From assembly GCA_027579435.1 (NCBI GenBank), contig JANBPK010000003.1, forward strand, positions 1-64,000: a stretch of DNA of 64,000 bases, in the 5' to 3' direction. Below, one piece after another: positions 56,960-64,000 of this stretch (position 1 is the stretch's first letter; each line of letters starts with the position of its first letter). The notes beneath the pieces were generated by a model, which did not search any database, had not been told where the DNA came from, and saw nothing but the letters and a program-made list of their open reading frames with translations. The stretch is from Candolleomyces eurysporus (taxonomy: Eukaryota > Basidiomycota > Agaricomycetes > Agaricales > Psathyrellaceae). A program made the position numbers and the translations under genes.

Positions 56960-59328
56960 TTACTCTGCGAGCTGTCGGAACTTGTCTTGAATCTCGGCGT
57001 ACAATGAGTCTAACTTGTCTTTAACGACGTCCTTTCCTTGCGATGGTGACTGGAGGGGGATAAGTAAGACGGTGCGAGGCTGGGCATATAATTGGACATA
57101 CCTCGAATTTCATCTGGGAAAGTTTGAACATAATGTCGCTAGTCGAATCCTTGACCTTTGCGAAGGTAAGATCGTTCTGGGTCACAGCCTTGATAGCAGC
57201 ATCGTGGTATCCGACAAAGTTACGCAGCATGGAACTCGTCTTGTAGAAGGGGCAGTAGCGATCGTATTCACTCATACCGTTCTGCTGAAGGAAATCGTCT
57301 TTCAACATTCGGGCAACTTCCAGGGTGATCTTTTCATTCTCGCCCAAAGCGCTCTTTCCGACAAGTTGTACGATTTCGGCAAGATCTTCTTCCTTCTGCA
57401 AAATTTCCTTGGTTTTCATGCGCAGTTCCACGAATCCTGGCTCGGTGGTTTCATAGTATTGTTCCAGCACCTTGGTGTATTTGGAATAGGAAAGCGACCA
57501 ATTGACCGAAGGGAAATGCTTTCGCTGGGCCAACTTCTTGTCCAAACCCCAGAAGACTTGAACAATACCGAGCGTAGCGGATGTGACAGGGTCTGAGAAG
57601 TCACCACCAGGAGGAGAGACGCTGAGGAAGCGTGAACATGAGCTCATATCGAGAAGATAGGATATTACTTACGCGCCAACGATGGAAACGGTACCCTGGC
57701 GATGAGGGTTTCCGAGACAAACAACCTTGCCAGCACGTTCGTAGAAACTTGCCAACTTGGTGCCAAGGTATGCAGGATAACCTGAATCGGCAGGCATTTC
57801 TGCCAAACGACCTGAAATTTCACGCAGTGCCTCGGCCCATCGAGATGTTGAATCAGCCATCATCGCAACGTTGGACCCTTGGTCGCGGAAGTATTCAGAG
57901 AGGGTAATGCCAGTATAAATGGAAGCTTCTCGTGCCGCGACAGGCATGTTCGAGGTGTTCGCTACTAGAGTCGTTCGCTTCATGATAGGCTCTTGACGAT
58001 CGCCAATCTCCATGGTCAACTCAGGGAACTGCGGAATCACGTCAGAGGGGGATAATTAGAGAAGAAATCAGGGGACTCGAACCTCCATCAATACTTCAGC
58101 CATCTGAAAGCTGGTTAGAAGGTCTGAAGTAACAATACGCCAGGCCACGAACCTCATTTCCACGCTCACCGCATCCAACATAAACGATGATATCGCTATT
58201 CGAGAACTTGGACAGAGCTTGAGAGATGACAGTCTTGCCACAACCGAAAGCACCAGGGATGGCGGTTGTACCACCTTGGACGCAACTTGTAAAATGGCGT
58301 GAGTTTTACGTTGCCTGGATGAGATTGGGCAGCTTACGGGAAGAGAGCATCCAGAATACGTTGTCCTGTGAGAAGGGGGTAATCCGCAGTAAGCTTCTCG
58401 GCCACCGGTCTTGGTGCACGGACAGGCCAGAGCTGCATCATTGTGTGCTTTGATGTTTTACCATCAAACTCTGTTTCCAGCACAATGTCCTGGCGAAATG
58501 ACGGATTAGAGCGGCAATATAAGGTTAGGGGAGAGTGGTCGTACATCGACGGCATAGCTTCCAGGAGGAGCGATATGGGTAATTGTGCCCAATGCACGAG
58601 GCGAGAGTATAATCTTGTGGTTATCGACTAGCGAGTTCTCGTATACGCCACCAAAGATATCACCGCCAGAAATGTGATCGCCAACCTATGAGGAGATATT
58701 AGATCAGTTGGAGTATACAATTGCGCGAACGTGCCTTGTAGGTGGTGGGTTTGAAGTCCCATTGTAACGAACGATCGAGGGCATCAGTGTTGATACCGCG
58801 GGGGATGTAAATGGACTTGGATAGTTCTTGAATAGACTGCGGAAGGGTTTAGAAGGCGGATATAGGGATGCAACGGGGGGGACGCACTCGGAGAGGCCGC
58901 TGGATACCATCGACAATGTTTCCCATAAGACCTAAGCAGTCATGAGTCTCTGCAGCTTCCCGGATAAGCTGGTCGTCTACCTGGACCGAGTTCAACACTG
59001 AGCGGTTTTCCGGTTCTCAGAACAGGATCGCCGACAGTCACACCCGAAGTTTCTTCATAGACTTGGATGGTCGCCTTGTCGGCCTCGATACGGATGACCT
59101 CTGAAGCAGTAAAGTTGGAGGAGATATATGCTGGAAACAGCTATCGGACGCACCTCCGACGAGCTCATCATGGCCCACTCGTACCAGTTCGTACATGGCA
59201 GCACCGATCATGTTCTCAGCGATCACGACGGGCCCAGAGACGCCATAGACCTGGCCGAACCTGCTTTCACGGTCCTCATCGCGAATCTTTGGGAGATCTC
59301 GTTTGGCATTCTGGAGGGCGCCAGCCAT
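56960..59328 (-). CDS. VMA1: V-type proton ATPase catalytic subunit A
   Basis: Catalytic subunit of the V1 sector that hydrolyses ATP to acidify vacuole and endosomes. Starts [20 protein letters not shown]. Then [69 protein letters not shown]-type segment, [41 protein letters not shown]-loop [76 protein letters not shown], and [20 protein letters not shown]. It ends DKFRQLAE at 56960. Length about 615 aa is standard and, unlike Saccharomyces VMA1, no intein interrupts the catalytic region. About twelve introns. Head to head with RPT1 (140 bases between starts). Confidence 0.97.
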
Positions 59329-59468
59329 AGTGTCGAGGAGGCAGAAGAGATCGCAGCGCACACAGCCAGAAACAGATTTCGGCAGCTTCCGAAGTGGCTC
59401 ACGTGACAAGACGCGTAATGGCAACTCGCTCTCTTCGCTCTCCTCCTCCTCATTCCACTTCATTCACA

Positions 59469-61305
<1,837 letters not shown>

Positions 61306-61397
61306 GGCGCCTGTTTTGTATTTTATAGATCTTGTGTAGTTATATAATCTCCGCGTAATGTGAACTCTAGCCGCATTTGGGGTTGGCGTCTGCTCAT

Positions 61398-62803
61398 ATG
61401 TCATTGTTTCCGCGCGCCTGCTATGGCACCGTCGCTCGAGCTGCACCCCGGCCGTCGCCAGCCCAGCTTCTGTCCAAGTACGAGTCCACGACTCCCCGCC
61501 CCTTGAACCTCTCCCAGCTGCTGTCCTTTGGCCGCCCCGTGTCCCCAGACTCCGTCCTTGCCTCGGTGTCCTACTCGTTGTACGAGCTCCCTCGACGCCA
61601 AGCGACCCGTGTTCGATTCCTCGAGTCCCTGCCTTACATTGTCGGGACAAATCCCTATGTTTCCGAAACGGCCAAAGCCTTCCGAGAGAGCTTCTATTCC
61701 CTGGCAACCTACCCTCCGGTGAGGAACTTGGAGGAGAACGATGCATTCGTCCAGATGCTTTCAGACATGGTCCAACGGCATGCCAACGACATTCCAACGA
61801 TGGCCAAAGGGTGCGTTGCAGGTGTTCTGTTGTTGACACAGACTTGACGCCCCATAGATTCCAGGAGTCTGCGCGGTACATGCCGCCTGAAGAAATCAAT
61901 GCCTTCCTCGATGGTGCCATCCGGAACCGGATCTCCGTTCGCCTCATAGCTGAGCAACACATTGCCCTGACCCATGCTCTACACCACCCACCTCCTGACG
62001 GTAAAGCCGTCGGTGTCGTCGACACCAAATGCTCTCCAAAGAAGATGATCGAAATGTGTGGTTCCTTTGTCACGGATTTGTGCTATGCCACCCTGGGCAA
62101 TGCGCCTAGGATCGTGCTTGACGGTTTCCCGGATGCTACTTTTGCGTTAGTCCCCCTTTTCCTAGGTGGAAGTCGTTGGCTAATCTATCATGCAGCTATA
62201 TACCCGTGCATCTTGAATACATCCTGACTGAACTCCTCAAGAACTCCTTCCGTGCCACCGTCGAACAGCATGATCCTCGAGGGGAAGGTCTACCTCTGCC
62301 AAACATCGTCATCACCCTCTCACCTCCTCCAGCCTCCGAGGCGCTCTCAGGGCCCCATCACTTCTCCATACGAATACGCGATCANGGGGGGAGGTGTGAG
62401 GCCGCAAGACATGGACCGGATCTTCTCATACGCGTTTACGACCGCGAAGGATGGCGTGTCCAAGAATCGCGAGCGTCGAGAGGAAGAAGACGATGGCCAG
62501 GAGTCTATCCTTGGGGTAGTGGCAGACAGGTCGCTTCGTACCGGCATGGGGACAATCGCAGGTCTGGGCTACGGCCTACCGATGAGCAAGCTTTACGCTA
62601 AGCAAGTTAACCCTCCCCTTCAACTGAGCCCATCTAACTACAGACTTTTCCAGATACTTTGGAGGCTCATTGGACCTCAAATCACTCGAAGGCTGGGGTA
62701 AGTCATCCTCATCCTCCTACAGTCCCTGCGCTGACTATGCCTAGGATCCGATGTTTTCCTCAAGTTAAGATGCTTAGACGAGGCGGGCGATTCAAATATA
62801 TGA
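61398..62803 (+). CDS. Mitochondrial pyruvate/branched-chain dehydrogenase kinase
   Basis: Histidine-kinase-like protein kinase that inactivates a mitochondrial 2-oxoacid dehydrogenase complex. Starts MSLFPRACYGTVARAAPRPS, a likely transit peptide. N-terminal bundle: YESTTPRPLNLSQLLSFGRP, LYELPRRQATRVRFLESLPY. Then FQESARYMPPEEINAFLDGA, RISVRLIAEQHIALTHALHH, VVDTKCSPKKMIEMCGSFVT, HLEYILTELLKNSFRATVEQ (N box), SIRIRDQGGGVRPQDMDRIF (D-x-GGG, across the N at 62385), GTIAGLGYGLPMSKLYAKYF (G-x-GxG, G2 box) and GSLDLKSLEGWGSDVFLKLR. It ends GDSNI at 62803. About 440 aa. Deleting the N gives DQGGGV, the correct ATP-site motif. PDK and BCKDK types cannot be separated by eye. Confidence 0.93.
62385..62385. 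other. Spurious N in dehydrogenase kinase
   Basis: Single N before six Gs. Keeping it shifts the frame out of DQGGGV; deleting it restores the ATP-binding loop exactly. Confidence 0.85.
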
Positions 62804-63065
62804 ATATCTGTGGGTGCGCTGCACAAGAAACGCGTACATAAGCCGTGAAATTTCGTGATAGCGTAGTTGGGGGGGGACAGTTCCGAAGATGTCAATTATA
62901 TACTGCGAAGTGCGAACTTGAACGATAATAATGCAGAGTCGTAATAGTGAGAAGGGTGAGCGATAGCAAAAGTCAAATACAGCAACAAAGCCCAGAGAAT
63001 TATAAGGTACGTTTGACAAAGAAGAAAAAGCAACNAAAAAAGAAAAAAAAGCTGGATTTGGCCCT

Positions 63066-64000
63066 CTATTTTCCCGACGCGGACTAGACAAGTTGTCAGC
63101 CCACACTTCAACAACCAGTGACGAGCGAGCTACCCACCGAATACCCGTTCAAACCGCGCCCAGACCCAAGGGCGTTCAGGGTCTGCGATTGATACGAACG
63201 ATACGACCGAGATGAGCTGACGTTCGAGGCATGCGAACCTGTGCTGGGAGTGCCTGTTGTGCCGTTGGCGTTTGAGCGAGGTGTCCGAGCGGTCAAGGGC
63301 GTTGGTGCGCCAATCATGGACTTCTTCGGTGTCTCAGTGACACCCTTGCTTCTGCCGCTAGAAAGGCTCGAAGATGACGGAGCGGAGCGCGCAGCTTGTT
63401 GCGCCTTTCTCTTGCCAGCAGTGACGAAAGGATGGCGCATCGCCACCTGAGGCTTCATTCGACGTTCAGGCTCCCACACCAAGCACTTGGCGATGAAGTC
63501 AACAAACTCCTCGTCATTGCATCGAAGCACTTGAGCCAGTGTTTTGGAACCAGGGCGTCGCCGACGACCTTTCGAATTGACGACCGTTCGAGGAACGCCG
63601 TTTGTATCTGGAGAAAGGATGAGTACGTATAGGAAGCTGTTTTGGAGAGAGACATACCGAAAAAGAGTTTCTTTCGCGAGCTGCGGTTGACAAACTCTTT
63701 ATCAGGAACGCCCAGCACCTCCATGATGCATGACAACTGTTCTTGCTCGTTTTCGCCAGGGAAGATAGGGAAACCTGTATACAGCTCGGCGAGGATGCAG
63801 CCCAAACTCCACATATCGATGGCCATGTGGTAGTTCATGCCAAGGATGACTTCAGGAGAGCGATAGAAGCGACTTTGGATGTAAGTGTAAACTGTAATTC
63901 CTTGATCAACACATTTCAAAAGCTTCCATCCACGAAGGACTCACTTTTCTCGTGCTCAAAGCAGCTGCTTCCAAAGTCGATAACCTTGATACCACTCTTC
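63066..64000 (-). CDS. DYRK-family protein kinase, 3' part (5' end beyond the window)
   Basis: Dual-specificity tyrosine-regulated kinase (Pom1/DYRK2-like). The first visible exon reads [18 protein letters not shown], with the DFG metal motif as DFGSSC. Then [19 protein letters not shown], the activation loop with autophosphorylated YTY and conserved SPEV. Next [60 protein letters not shown] and MRHPF, completing the C lobe. The tail is Ser/Thr-rich with [21 protein letters not shown] last intron of about 58 bases probably gives NGYSSASGK and a stop at 63066; without it the frame ends at 63108. The kinase N lobe and N-terminal region lie outside the window. Confidence 0.9.

Noticed and set aside
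56960..59328. Possible intein in VMA1
   Set aside because: All ATPase motifs are contiguous after removing short GT/AG introns; no homing-endonuclease-like segment is present.

Overview
This window looks like nuclear DNA from a basidiomycete fungus, most likely an agaricomycete. The genes are packed tightly and broken by many short introns, mostly 45-65 bases, with GT...AG ends and CTGAC/CTAAC-like branch points. Most products are eukaryotic housekeeping proteins. Two small cysteine-rich proteins and two long unknown proteins resemble mushroom-lineage families. There are no phage, IS, CRISPR, rRNA or convincing tRNA signals, and no transposon was recognised.

Layout. 0.2-9 kb: eIF2B alpha (+), a six-exon 87-aa Cys-rich protein (+), a transcription-type cyclin (+), a long unknown protein (-) and a second 87-aa Cys-rich protein of the same family (-). 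9.4-20.8 kb: mitochondrial S21 protein (-) / RWD-domain GIR2-like protein (+), YheT/EMB8-type alpha/beta hydrolase (-), a 1,190-aa disordered protein (+), a short-chain dehydrogenase (-) / SET methyltransferase (+). 21-30 kb: UPF0658-like Golgi membrane protein (+), dolichyl-diphosphatase-like PAP2 protein (+), LAT-type amino-acid permease (+), PGM2-type phosphomutase (-). 29.9-46.5 kb: Rco1-like double-PHD protein (-), MCM-binding protein (-) / CDC50 flippase subunit (+), RNA 3'-phosphate cyclase (-), HOOK (-), EI24-like membrane protein (-), YME2 (-). 46.6-64 kb: FG nucleoporin (+), PRP38 (+), mitochondrial uL15 (-) / tRNA dimethylallyltransferase (+), fasciclin protein (-), V-ATPase subunit A (-) / proteasome RPT1 (+), mitochondrial dehydrogenase kinase (+) and the 3' part of a DYRK kinase (-).

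Six head-to-head pairs have start codons only 82-140 bases apart, so shared promoters are likely. Two join related functions: uL15m with the tRNA-modifying MOD5 homologue (translation), and V-ATPase subunit A with RPT1 (ATP-driven cell maintenance, a looser link).

The sequence contains 15 isolated Ns. In five coding places, deleting the N restores the expected reading frame, and in a sixth it restores a splice acceptor, so they behave as spurious inserted bases. The most interesting content is the pair of spliced 87-aa Cys-rich proteins, whose tiny exons make them easy for automatic annotation to miss. Splice sites were inferred by eye from frame continuity and family similarity, so exact exon borders are predictions.
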